The translations under genes and the position numbers were made by a program. From a virus, in the IMG/VR virus record IMGVR_UViG_3300030406_004733, positions 1 through 23,949 of that record: DNA of 23,949 nt; one strand, written 5' to 3'. Shown piece after piece: positions 6,450 to 13,802 of this stretch. How positions within the stretch are numbered: position 1 is the first letter of the stretch; each line of letters starts with the position of its first letter. A model generated the notes under the pieces. It did not search any database and had not been told where the DNA came from. It worked only from the letters and a program-made list of their open reading frames with translations.

Positions 6450-7155
6450 AAAAAAGAGTAAAATGTATTTTGGTCAAAAGACACAAGATGCTATAGTAGA
6501 ATACAATAGTATGGAACCGTGTCCTGAAAGAGATAAAATTTTTCACGAAAGTATTTATTTTCCAATTAGAAAGATTGCAGAAAACTTAATACACACTTAT
6601 AAATTCTATTATTTTCCTGATGGTTCTGAAGAAGTTATAGATGAAGTTGTAGCTAATATGGTTATAAATATGGATAAATATAATCCTGAAAAAGGAAAAG
6701 CTTTTAGTTATTTTTCTGTTATGGCTAAAAATTATCTCATTTTAAATAATAATAAAAATTATAAGATGGGTAAAATACACGACCAAATAGATGTTATGGA
6801 CTTCAATAGAAATCCATCAGCTGAAAATTCTTTAAGAGATGGTAAGTCTTTTAAACTTGAAGTATTTGAACAAATGTTTGAATATTGGGATAATAATTTA
6901 TTTAAAGTCTTTAAAAAGAAAAAAGATATTGCTGTAGTTGATGCTCTTTTATATCTTATGAAACATAATAAAAATATTGAGAACTTTAATAAAAAAGCTC
7001 TTTATATTTTAATTCGTGAGATGAGTGGTTCTAATACTCAACACATAACACGTGTTATAAATACTATGAAGAAGAAACATAATAACTTAATTCGTGACTT
7101 TAGAGATAAAGGAATAGCATTTAAACACAATATAACAGGTTCCGTTTACGTTTAA
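6433..7155 (+). CDS. gp55-like late-transcription sigma factor
   Basis: Phage T4 gp55 directs host RNA polymerase to late promoters together with the sliding clamp. This 240-aa protein begins with a basic patch (KKRRKKSK) and contains a sigma region 2-like block near residues 66-107: a helix EEVIDEVVANMVINMDKY, then NPEKGKAFSYFSVMAKNYLI, the conserved aromatic segment of sigma region 2. The C-terminal part is Lys/Asn rich with no clear region 4, as expected for gp55-type factors. It is the last gene before an intergenic hairpin and the structural operon, which fits a regulator of late genes. A shorter, diverged sigma-70-like factor of another class is the alternative. Confidence 0.75.
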   Translation: MPKKRRKKSKMYFGQKTQDAIVEYNSMEPCPERDKIFHESIYFPIRKIAENLIHTYKFYYFPDGSEEVIDEVVANMVINMDKYNPEKGKAFSYFSVMAKNYLILNNNKNYKMGKIHDQIDVMDFNRNPSAENSLRDGKSFKLEVFEQMFEYWDNNLFKVFKKKKDIAVVDALLYLMKHNKNIENFNKKALYILIREMSGSNTQHITRVINTMKKKHNNLIRDFRDKGIAFKHNITGSVYV

Positions 7156-7167
7156 TTTTGTATCTTT

Positions 7168-7198
7168 CTTAGTTAATATATATTTATTATTAACTAAG
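7168..7198 (+). promoter_or_regulatory. Perfect 11-bp inverted repeat in the gap before the structural operon
   Basis: CTTAGTTAATA at 7168-7178 is exactly complementary to TATTAACTAAG at 7188-7198, with a 9-base loop. It lies in the 53-base gap between the sigma-factor gene and the first structural gene. The right arm contains the AAG of the AAGGA ribosome site at 7196-7200, so an RNA hairpin could partly hide that site. There is no U-run after the stem, which argues against an ordinary intrinsic terminator. The AT-rich loop may also hold a promoter; I cannot define one. Confidence 0.5.
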
Positions 7199-7208
7199 GA
7201 ACATACAT

Positions 7209-7610
7209 ATGTCAGATTCTTATGAAGTTTTTGAGGGCAAATCCTTATCGGATGTCTTCAAAGATATCTATAACAATTCGGAAAGTAATAAAAAACAGAT
7301 AGAGGTTCTGATGAAGGACCTCTTGAAGTTTGTCACAGATACTGCATCTGCCGTTGCTCTTGTACCTATACTAAAAGATTATCTTGAAGTATCAGTAAAG
7401 AATGATGAACAACTAATCAAGGTTGCTGCAATCGTACAGAAACTTGCGAGTGCTGAAGCTAAAGGTTCAGATAATGAGTTTGGTCTAAGTGAACTTGAAA
7501 AAGAACAACTTATGTCAGGCTTAACTGATACCATTCAAGAAATACAAGAAGAGAGTGATAGGATAAGTGAGGAAATAGATAGCAAACAATCTACATTTCC
7601 TGAAGGGTAA
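7209..7610 (+). CDS. Small helical virion-module protein, function unknown
   Basis: The 133-aa acidic, almost wholly helical protein is the first gene after the hairpin, with AAGGA at 7196-7200 as its ribosome site. The middle (about 40-80) holds hydrophobic helices with the pattern VALVPILKDYLEVSVKNDEQLIK, and the C-terminus is a Glu-rich amphipathic helix. Similar small proteins precede baseplate genes in several marine myoviruses, and the position suggests a tail-assembly or minor virion role. No enzymatic motif is seen. Confidence 0.6.
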   Translation: MSDSYEVFEGKSLSDVFKDIYNNSESNKKQIEVLMKDLLKFVTDTASAVALVPILKDYLEVSVKNDEQLIKVAAIVQKLASAEAKGSDNEFGLSELEKEQLMSGLTDTIQEIQEESDRISEEIDSKQSTFPEG

Positions 7611-7612
7611 TT

Positions 7613-8869
7613 ATGAGTGACCAACATTCCGGTGGATTATTAAATTTTAACAAGTCTTATAAGTTTATAAAGGACATTGTACGGGAAATTATGGATGGTG
7701 AACCTGCACCCGAGTCTAAAGTTCCTTATGCAAGTGTTTATGGTGAAAACGATATAACAGACCCGGAAGGAAAAGTAACCACTAAAAATTTTAAACAAAG
7801 TGGTAATAAGAAAAATATTAAACCATCATCGATGCACTTCATATCGGTACCTGCTTCTAAAGAAGTTGTACCTCTATTTAATTATTCTGATGAACAATAC
7901 TATGGGCCTCCTTTACCAATATTTGATTCATTAGTTAATAGTTCACAAACCGTTCCTGTTTCTACACGAACTTTTAGACCTAATTTACAAATTAATCCAA
8001 TTCAATTAACTCCTGGTGATGTTGTTGTGCAGGGTAGATATGGTCACGCTATGACTTTTAGTGATGCAAACTTTCGTGGAAAACCAACAATAAGAATATC
8101 TAATAATCATAGGTCACGAGGCTATGATGAAATGAAAGTATTTAATGCTGATGTTCCTGTATTAGAAGATGCAACTAATGTATCACCAAGAGTTCCAATA
8201 TTTCCCGACCCAAATGTTGATGGTAGTTCTATCTATTTATTATCAGGTGGTACATCACCCAACATTGATTTAGAATCAGAACTTGTTTTAGCTCGTAATG
8301 ATAGATTTAATAAATATCACGATAATGTATTAAATTCTCGTGGAGATACAGATGGAGAAATTAAAACACCTGCATTTTTTCATAAAGATGTTACGGTAGA
8401 AGATAGTTTGTTACTTAGTTCTGATTCAATTTTTCTATATACAAAAGGTCTAAATAATAACGGAGGTAAAGATATTAGTATGTTGGCTTCAGGAAATGTA
8501 AAGATAAATTCATATAATAATATAGTATTGACCGTACCTGAAGTAAAATATCCTGATGCAGTTGATAAAACATATAGTGGTACTATACGATTAGGTTCTA
8601 ACGCATCTATCTCAGACTTAGCAAATGGAGAAATGCAACCAGCAATACGAGGAAATTCATATAAACAAACAATAACCGATATATTAGACTTGTTAGAATT
8701 ATTATCAGATAATCTTGCATCGTTAGCAGGTGGCGGTATAGCAGTAGATAAAAATGGTAATTCTATTGAAGGGGGTTTTGATGTGATGAAAAAATTATTA
8801 GATGGTAATATTCAAAGTGTTAGAAAAAAACTTGATTTAGATTTAGCTAAAAAGGTATACGTGTCGTAA
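7613..8869 (+). CDS. gp5-like baseplate/tail-tip protein with OB-type segment
   Basis: The 418-aa protein contains an OB-fold-like stretch around 131-163 (TPGDVVVQGRYGHAMTF...KPTIRIS), which recurs in phage baseplate hub and spike proteins, then a beta-rich region near 262-306 with short repeats of the type DSIFLYT...DISMLASGNVKINS, like the beta-helical part of spike proteins. No lysozyme domain is visible, unlike T4 gp5. The C-terminal about 75 residues are helical. It lies four genes before gp25- and gp6-like wedge genes, the usual baseplate neighbourhood. Best reading: a hub or spike component. The exact T4 equivalent is uncertain. Confidence 0.62.
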   Translation: MSDQHSGGLLNFNKSYKFIKDIVREIMDGEPAPESKVPYASVYGENDITDPEGKVTTKNFKQSGNKKNIKPSSMHFISVPASKEVVPLFNYSDEQYYGPPLPIFDSLVNSSQTVPVSTRTFRPNLQINPIQLTPGDVVVQGRYGHAMTFSDANFRGKPTIRISNNHRSRGYDEMKVFNADVPVLEDATNVSPRVPIFPDPNVDGSSIYLLSGGTSPNIDLESELVLARNDRFNKYHDNVLNSRGDTDGEIKTPAFFHKDVTVEDSLLLSSDSIFLYTKGLNNNGGKDISMLASGNVKINSYNNIVLTVPEVKYPDAVDKTYSGTIRLGSNASISDLANGEMQPAIRGNSYKQTITDILDLLELLSDNLASLAGGGIAVDKNGNSIEGGFDVMKKLLDGNIQSVRKKLDLDLAKKVYVS

Positions 8870-9552
8870 TGGGTATGTTAACAAAACCAATAACTGAAAA
8901 GGTTATGGCTCCTATTGACTCTATGAGAAGTTATAGAGATGACAAAATAACTAAATATGAGGAAGAAGCAGACAAAGGCGTAATGCCTCCTAATATCGAT
9001 AAAGATATTAAGAAGATGCAAAAGATAAAGGATTTTGCTGAGAAGATACCACCATTACTTAGAACAATAGAAAACACTATATTAGCTATAGAGACAGCAA
9101 AACGAATTGCAGAGGCAGCAAGAGATGCAGGTATAATAGGTAGTGCATTAGTTCCACCAGCAGCTGCTGCAGGAGTATTACAAAATAAAATTATAGAAAA
9201 GGTAAAAGAGGAGCTATCGGCTGCTAAGGCAGAATTACCTTTTGTAAAGATACTTATTGATGAGTTGAAAAAAACTGCTTTTGCTATAATATTGGCACTT
9301 TTAGCTATTAAGTTAACTGCAGCCAAAAAAGGTGGTGGTTCAGGAGATGAATCTTTAGATGATATACAAGATGATTTAGATTCAGCTATGGAAGAGGCTA
9401 ATGTCGATGGAGATGGTGAAGACCTTCTTGGTGGAACAGGAGTTGAAAGAATTACAAGAACAACTACCGTAAGTGGTACCACTACATCAGGTGGTGTTGG
9501 TGGAGGTAGTTCCGGTGGAGGAGGCTCCGGCGGAGGTGGTGGAGGATATTAA
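8869..9552 (+). CDS. Virion-module protein with Gly-rich C-terminal tail
   Basis: The 227-aa protein has a helical N-terminal two-thirds, including an Ala-rich region (74-103) and a hydrophobic segment at about 136-152 (KTAFAIILALLAIKLTA) that could be a membrane or buried helix. An acidic linker follows and then a Thr/Gly/Ser tail (195-227) ending in six glycines and Tyr. Tails ending in Gly-Tyr also close the gp25- and gp6-like proteins downstream. The start is ATG overlapping the upstream stop (TAATG). I recognise no family; position argues for a baseplate or tail-tip part. A tape-measure or injected protein with a membrane-active helix is an alternative. Confidence 0.6.
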   Translation: MGMLTKPITEKVMAPIDSMRSYRDDKITKYEEEADKGVMPPNIDKDIKKMQKIKDFAEKIPPLLRTIENTILAIETAKRIAEAARDAGIIGSALVPPAAAAGVLQNKIIEKVKEELSAAKAELPFVKILIDELKKTAFAIILALLAIKLTAAKKGGGSGDESLDDIQDDLDSAMEEANVDGDGEDLLGGTGVERITRTTTVSGTTTSGGVGGGSSGGGGSGGGGGGY

Positions 9553-9567
9553 CATACAGGAGTTAAA

Positions 9568-9927
9568 ATGAAGTCAAATCAATTAAAGAAAATAATCAAT
9601 ACATTAGTTCGTGAAGAAGTCAAAAAACAACTCGGCGAGATATTTATTAATGAAATTAAGTCTAAAAGGTCTACGCCAATTCAAGAGTCTGTTGAGACAT
9701 CAGAGTACCCAAAGTTAGGTGGTAAAACTTTCACGACAAATGATATGGCTGATTTATTAGGCTATGGTGATATGATGCCAAATAAAGGAAAAGGTATGTC
9801 AAATAAAGGTGTTGCAGAAATAGCACAAAAGGCAGGAGTTTCTCCTGACCAAGTAGACCCTGATGTACAAAAGGCTATCACTAAAGATTATCGTGAACTT
9901 ATGAGTAAAATGAATCTGAAAAAATGA
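9568..9927 (+). CDS. Small virion-module protein, function unknown
   Basis: This 119-aa basic protein opens with an amphipathic helix (SNQLKKIINTLVREEVKKQL) typical of small marine phage proteins found among structural genes, and has a Gly/Lys-rich middle and a helical C-terminus with AEIAQKAGVSPDQVDPDV near 83-100. A CAGGAG ribosome site precedes ATG 9568. Its stop overlaps the gp25-like gene (ATGA), so production of the two is probably coupled. No catalytic motif is visible. Confidence 0.58.
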   Translation: MKSNQLKKIINTLVREEVKKQLGEIFINEIKSKRSTPIQESVETSEYPKLGGKTFTTNDMADLLGYGDMMPNKGKGMSNKGVAEIAQKAGVSPDQVDPDVQKAITKDYRELMSKMNLKK

Positions 9928-10376
9928 GTGTAAGAGACATAGACTTAGACCCAAATAAATCTTTTGGTATTGGATTTCCATTAGACTATGATAGAGATAG
10001 TTATGGCTTCTTTAAGAGAAATGAAAAATATTATCAACAATTACAAGATAATATTAAAAATCTTTTGATGACAAAATTAGGAGAAAGACCTGGAAACGAA
10101 GAGTTTGGATGTCGTATACATAATATAGTTTTTGAACAAAATGAACCCGAGATTTTACAATCACAAGTCTTTGAAGCAATAGAAGAGGCTCTTAATCGAT
10201 GGTTACCATTCGTAACATTAGAAAATGTAGAATTATCTGCAGCAGGAAATAGATTAAATGCATTAGCAACATTTAGTTCTGATTTTAATGATGAGATAAT
10301 ATTGACATTAGAATTAGGTGTACCACCTGAAGGAGTTCCTGATGACATATTAACAGCTGGTGCTGGTGGATACTAA
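9924..10376 (+). CDS. gp25-like baseplate wedge subunit
   Basis: gp25 is a core wedge protein that contacts the sheath in contractile tails. The 150-aa protein has the family signature LMTKLGERPGNEEFGCRI at about 49-66, where the E-R-P-x-x-x-E/P-x-x-G block matches gp25 of T4 and its homologues in secretion systems, followed by the helix EPEILQSQVFEAIEEALNRW and beta strands. The N-terminus (DPNKSFGIGFPL) also fits. Slightly longer than T4 gp25 (132 aa), partly because of a C-terminal extension ending in AGAGGY. It lies directly before the gp6-like gene as in many myoviruses. Confidence 0.88.
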   Translation: MSVRDIDLDPNKSFGIGFPLDYDRDSYGFFKRNEKYYQQLQDNIKNLLMTKLGERPGNEEFGCRIHNIVFEQNEPEILQSQVFEAIEEALNRWLPFVTLENVELSAAGNRLNALATFSSDFNDEIILTLELGVPPEGVPDDILTAGAGGY

Positions 10377-10386
10377 GGAGAAATAA

Positions 10387-12360
10387 ATGCCACAACACGT
10401 GAAACAAAAAGAAGTTAAATATTTAAATAAAGACTTTAATTCATTTAAAGCAGCCTTAATAGAACACGCAAAAACTTATTTTCCTGATTCATATAATGAC
10501 TTCAATGAATCATCACCTGGTATGATGTTTATTGAAATGGCATCTTATGTTGGGGATGTTCTTTCATATTATATAGATAATCAATTTAAAGAATCATTAT
10601 TAGCTTATGCTGAAGAAACTAAAAGTGTTTATCAAATTGCACAAGCTATGGGATATAAACCAAGAATAGTTAGTTCTGCTGTAGCAGACGTTGATGTATT
10701 ACATACCGTTCCTGCAAAAGGTTCAGGAGCAACTAATGCTCCTAATCTTGATTATGGTGTAATCTTACAAGAGGGTACAGAATTAAAATCTACTTCAGGT
10801 ATATCTTTTTATTTAACTGAAGATGTAAACTTTCAATTTTCTTCAAGTGCATCTCCTGTTGATATTAGTGTTTTTGAAAGTAGTGCAGGTAATCCTACAA
10901 CTTATCTACTTAAAAAAACCGTATCTGCCGTTTCAGGACAACAATCAACGGAAAGATTTTCTTTTAGTGCAGGTAAAAGGTATGATAAAATAAGATTAGC
11001 ACAAAGTCAAGTTACTGAAATAGTTTCTTGCACAGATAGTGATGGTAATAGTTGGTATGAGGTTCCTTTTTTAGCACAAGACACCGTATTTATAGAATCT
11101 AATAATACTGCTGATTTAAGTCCTGAAGATTCTCAATTTTCTGATAAAGCACCATATTTGTTAAAATTAAAAAAGACTTCACGTAGATTTACCACATACA
11201 TAACAGCAGATGGTAGAACAGAACTAAGATTTGGTGCAGGTATTAGTGATAATCCTGATGAAGAGATTATACCTAATCCTGATAATGTTGGTTCAAGTTT
11301 ACCACATGGTGTTTCACAAATTGATAGAGCATTTGACCCAAGTAATTTTTTAAATACACGTGCATATGGACTTGCACCTGCTAATACTACATTAACCATA
11401 GTATATAGATATGGTGGAGGACTCAATCATAATGTGTCTTCAAATACAATTAATAAAATTACAAATCCTGTATTTGGTCCTGCTAAGGATGGACTTTCAC
11501 AACCATTGATACAGGCTTCTCGTGACTCAGTTGCAGTTACAAATCCAAAAGGTGCTGTAGGTGGTAAAGGAGGAGAAAACGTTATTGAAGTTAAAAATAA
11601 CGCTCTTGCATATTTTCAAGCTCAAGGTAGAACGATAACAAAAGAAGATTATATGATGAGAGCTATGACAATGCCAGCAAGATTTGGTAGTATTGCAAAA
11701 GTTTATATCGTACAAGATGAACAGATACAAGCAGGTAAAGACCTTGACCCTAATACGGCAGGAAATGCTGGTAAAAAATTGCCAACAGCAAATACAAGAG
11801 TTGCTAATCCATTGGCACTAAATTTTTATTGTTTAGGTTATGGTGCAACTAAAAAATTAATAACTTTGAATAATGTAGTGAAGAGAAATCTTGCAACATA
11901 TTTGAGTTTATACAGACCCGTTACAGATGCTATACAAATAAAAGACGCTTATGTAATTAATATAGGAGTAAGATTTAGTATTATAGTTAGAGCAGGATAT
12001 AACAAACAAGAAGTTATGCTTAGATGTATGGATGAAGTTAAGTTGTTTTTTGCTCCTGATAAATGGCAAATAAATCAACCTATTGTATTACAAGATTTAA
12101 TTAGAGATATAACATTAGTAGATGGAGTTAGTTCAGTGGTTCCTCCATTACAAGATAATCCTGATAAATTACCACTTATAATTTTTAATCGTTATGAAAA
12201 GAACAGAGGTTATTCGGGTAATATTTACGATATTGGTTCTGCTACAAAAGATGGTATAATTTACACATCGTTAGACCCAAGTATATTTGAACTTAAATTT
12301 CCAAGTGTCGATGTACAAGCAAATGTTGTTGCTGATTCATCTACAGGTGCTGGATATTAG
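10387..12360 (+). CDS. gp6-like baseplate wedge protein (baseplate J family)
   Basis: The 657-aa length is close to T4 gp6 (660 aa), the protein that forms the inner ring of the baseplate. The N-terminal block from about 13 to 95 (DFNSFKAALIEHAKTYFPDSY, then SSPGMMFIEMASYVGDVLSYYIDNQ and AQAMGYKPR) is highly typical of gp6/baseplate-J proteins. The middle holds a beta-rich domain, GRTITKEDYMMRAMTMP near 411-427 is the usual marker before the C-terminal domains, and VVLQDLIRDITLVDGVSSV is characteristic of the C-terminal region. It follows gp25 by ten bases with its own GGAG site and ends in TGAGY. Confidence 0.88.
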   Translation: MPQHVKQKEVKYLNKDFNSFKAALIEHAKTYFPDSYNDFNESSPGMMFIEMASYVGDVLSYYIDNQFKESLLAYAEETKSVYQIAQAMGYKPRIVSSAVADVDVLHTVPAKGSGATNAPNLDYGVILQEGTELKSTSGISFYLTEDVNFQFSSSASPVDISVFESSAGNPTTYLLKKTVSAVSGQQSTERFSFSAGKRYDKIRLAQSQVTEIVSCTDSDGNSWYEVPFLAQDTVFIESNNTADLSPEDSQFSDKAPYLLKLKKTSRRFTTYITADGRTELRFGAGISDNPDEEIIPNPDNVGSSLPHGVSQIDRAFDPSNFLNTRAYGLAPANTTLTIVYRYGGGLNHNVSSNTINKITNPVFGPAKDGLSQPLIQASRDSVAVTNPKGAVGGKGGENVIEVKNNALAYFQAQGRTITKEDYMMRAMTMPARFGSIAKVYIVQDEQIQAGKDLDPNTAGNAGKKLPTANTRVANPLALNFYCLGYGATKKLITLNNVVKRNLATYLSLYRPVTDAIQIKDAYVINIGVRFSIIVRAGYNKQEVMLRCMDEVKLFFAPDKWQINQPIVLQDLIRDITLVDGVSSVVPPLQDNPDKLPLIIFNRYEKNRGYSGNIYDIGSATKDGIIYTSLDPSIFELKFPSVDVQANVVADSSTGAGY

Positions 12361-12369
12361 GAGTAACTA

Positions 12370-13485
12370 ATGCATATATTTACATACGCTACAGAAGATG
12401 CAACTCTTTACGAAGCAAGTCAATCACGTAATTATGGTTTAGATGAAATTCTCGAAGTAAGAAAAGACGTAGACGATGCAGGTGTTGGAGTTGATGTATC
12501 AAGAATTTTAGTAAAATTTGATTTAACACATATTAGTCAAAGTGTAGTAGATGCAAATGTAACTGCAAGTGCTAAATATTATTTAAATCTGTATGATGCA
12601 GGTTCAGAAGGACTATCTACAACTCAAGAACTTTACGCATATCCTGTTAGTCAAAGTTGGGTAATGGGTAGAGGTAAATCTACAAGTGACCCTGTTGTCG
12701 AAGAAGGTGTTAGTTGGGGATATAGAACAGGTAAAAACGAAGAGACTTTTTGGACTTCAAGTGTTGCTGATACAGGTGGTACTTGGTTTGAAACTACAGG
12801 TCATATAGGAGAACAAACTTTCGTACATACCGATACTGAACACGATATGAGAATGGATGTAACTGATATAGTTAATAAATGGCTACATAGTACAATAGAT
12901 AATAATGGTTTTATTTTAAAACGTTCAGGTTCTGTTGGTAACGATGATATTGCAACTGATGAAGGTTCAAGTACACAATTAGGAAATTTTAAATTTTTTT
13001 CTCGTGATACACATACTATTTATAGTCCAAGATTAGAAGCAGTTTGGGACTCATCTGTTTGGTCTACAGGAAGTTTAAGTGATTTAAATGCAAGAGATTT
13101 AGAAGACGTACAAATTTATAGTCCAAATTTAAAAGAAAGATATACTACATCGTTTGATGGTAAACTTAGAATTGTTGGTAGACCTTCATATCCATTATTA
13201 ACTAATTCACCAACAGCATCTGCATACAATGTAGTAAAGTATTTACCATCAGGTTCACAATTTAGTATTCAAGATAATTTTACTGAAGACGTTATTATAC
13301 CTTATGGTACAGGTTCAAAGATTTCGTGTGACTCACGTGGTAACTACATAGACCTTAATACTACAGGTCTACAAAGTCAACGTGAATATAAGTTATTAAT
13401 CAAAGTCGTTAGTGGTTCATATAGTGGAAGTTCAGGAACTGATACTGAAATAGTAGATAACAACTTTACATTTTTTGTAAAATAA
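12370..13485 (+). CDS. Virion structural protein with DNRLRE-like domain
   Basis: The first about 205 residues of this 371-aa protein follow the DNRLRE carbohydrate-binding-like pattern: DATLYEASQSRNYGLDEILEV, then RILVKFDLTHI, a YYLNLYDAG strand, YPVSQSWVMGRGKST and VSWGYRTGK, and MDVTDIVNKWLHS...NNGFILKRSG. The C-terminal 165 residues are beta-rich and end in a strand (NNFTFFVK), like an immunoglobulin-type domain. DNRLRE domains act as surface adhesion or glycan-binding folds; within a baseplate module such a protein could serve as an external binding part. Overlaps the next gene (TAATG). Confidence 0.68.
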   Translation: MHIFTYATEDATLYEASQSRNYGLDEILEVRKDVDDAGVGVDVSRILVKFDLTHISQSVVDANVTASAKYYLNLYDAGSEGLSTTQELYAYPVSQSWVMGRGKSTSDPVVEEGVSWGYRTGKNEETFWTSSVADTGGTWFETTGHIGEQTFVHTDTEHDMRMDVTDIVNKWLHSTIDNNGFILKRSGSVGNDDIATDEGSSTQLGNFKFFSRDTHTIYSPRLEAVWDSSVWSTGSLSDLNARDLEDVQIYSPNLKERYTTSFDGKLRIVGRPSYPLLTNSPTASAYNVVKYLPSGSQFSIQDNFTEDVIIPYGTGSKISCDSRGNYIDLNTTGLQSQREYKLLIKVVSGSYSGSSGTDTEIVDNNFTFFVK

Positions 13486-13802
13486 TGCCATATACAGAAG
13501 AACAATTACAAAACAACGAGTATTTTCAAAATCTAAAACTCGAAGCAAAAAGAGAATATGAAGATGAGTTTAATGATGCTCTTAATTCATTTGCAGTTTC
13601 GGGTTCTATGGAAGGTAATAAACAATTACTAAGAGCAGGAAATCATCCACAAGGGGCTATACAAAGTTATGAAGACCCTGAAACAGGTTCAGCACAAGAC
13701 CATCCAAATACTTGGATAAAAATATCAAGAAAGCAAGATAAGTTGAAACGTGGAGAAGCACTTGCTGAAGTATTAGACAGAGACTTTTTGGAGTTAACAT
13801 AA
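13485..13802 (+). CDS. Small hypothetical virion-module protein
   Basis: The 105-aa protein is squeezed between the DNRLRE-domain gene and the 2277-aa gene, overlapping both by a single base (TAATG). The N-terminus is an acidic helix (EYFQNLKLEAKREYEDEF), the middle contains NKQLLRAGNHPQG, and the C-terminus is a basic then acidic helix. The motif KQLLRAGN is repeated nearly exactly as KQLLKAGN at the start of the next protein, which suggests a shared binding partner or fold. No family recognised. Confidence 0.6.
   Translation: MPYTEEQLQNNEYFQNLKLEAKREYEDEFNDALNSFAVSGSMEGNKQLLRAGNHPQGAIQSYEDPETGSAQDHPNTWIKISRKQDKLKRGEALAEVLDRDFLELT

Noticed and set aside
3284-7063. T4 late-promoter-like TATAAATA strings at 3284-3291, 6663-6670 and 7056-7063
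   Set aside because: All lie inside coding genes, and this 8-mer is expected by chance several times in such AT-rich DNA. Only the one at 7056, about 150 bases before the structural genes, is even loosely placed for a promoter.
7179-7190. Minus-strand AATAAATA in the hairpin loop region as a late promoter
   Set aside because: It would fire away from the structural genes into coding DNA with no minus-strand gene.
8931-9482. Long minus-strand open frame (183 codons) opposite the Gly-rich-tail gene
   Set aside because: Its composition (Ser/Ala/Ile runs) mirrors the plus-strand codons. No other gene is on the minus strand, and the plus frame is in a coupled operon with normal ribosome sites.
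9460-9552. Gly-codon repeat (GGTGGA-type) as a DNA repeat element
   Set aside because: It is in frame and explained by the poly-Gly tail of the protein; no copies occur outside the coding sequence.
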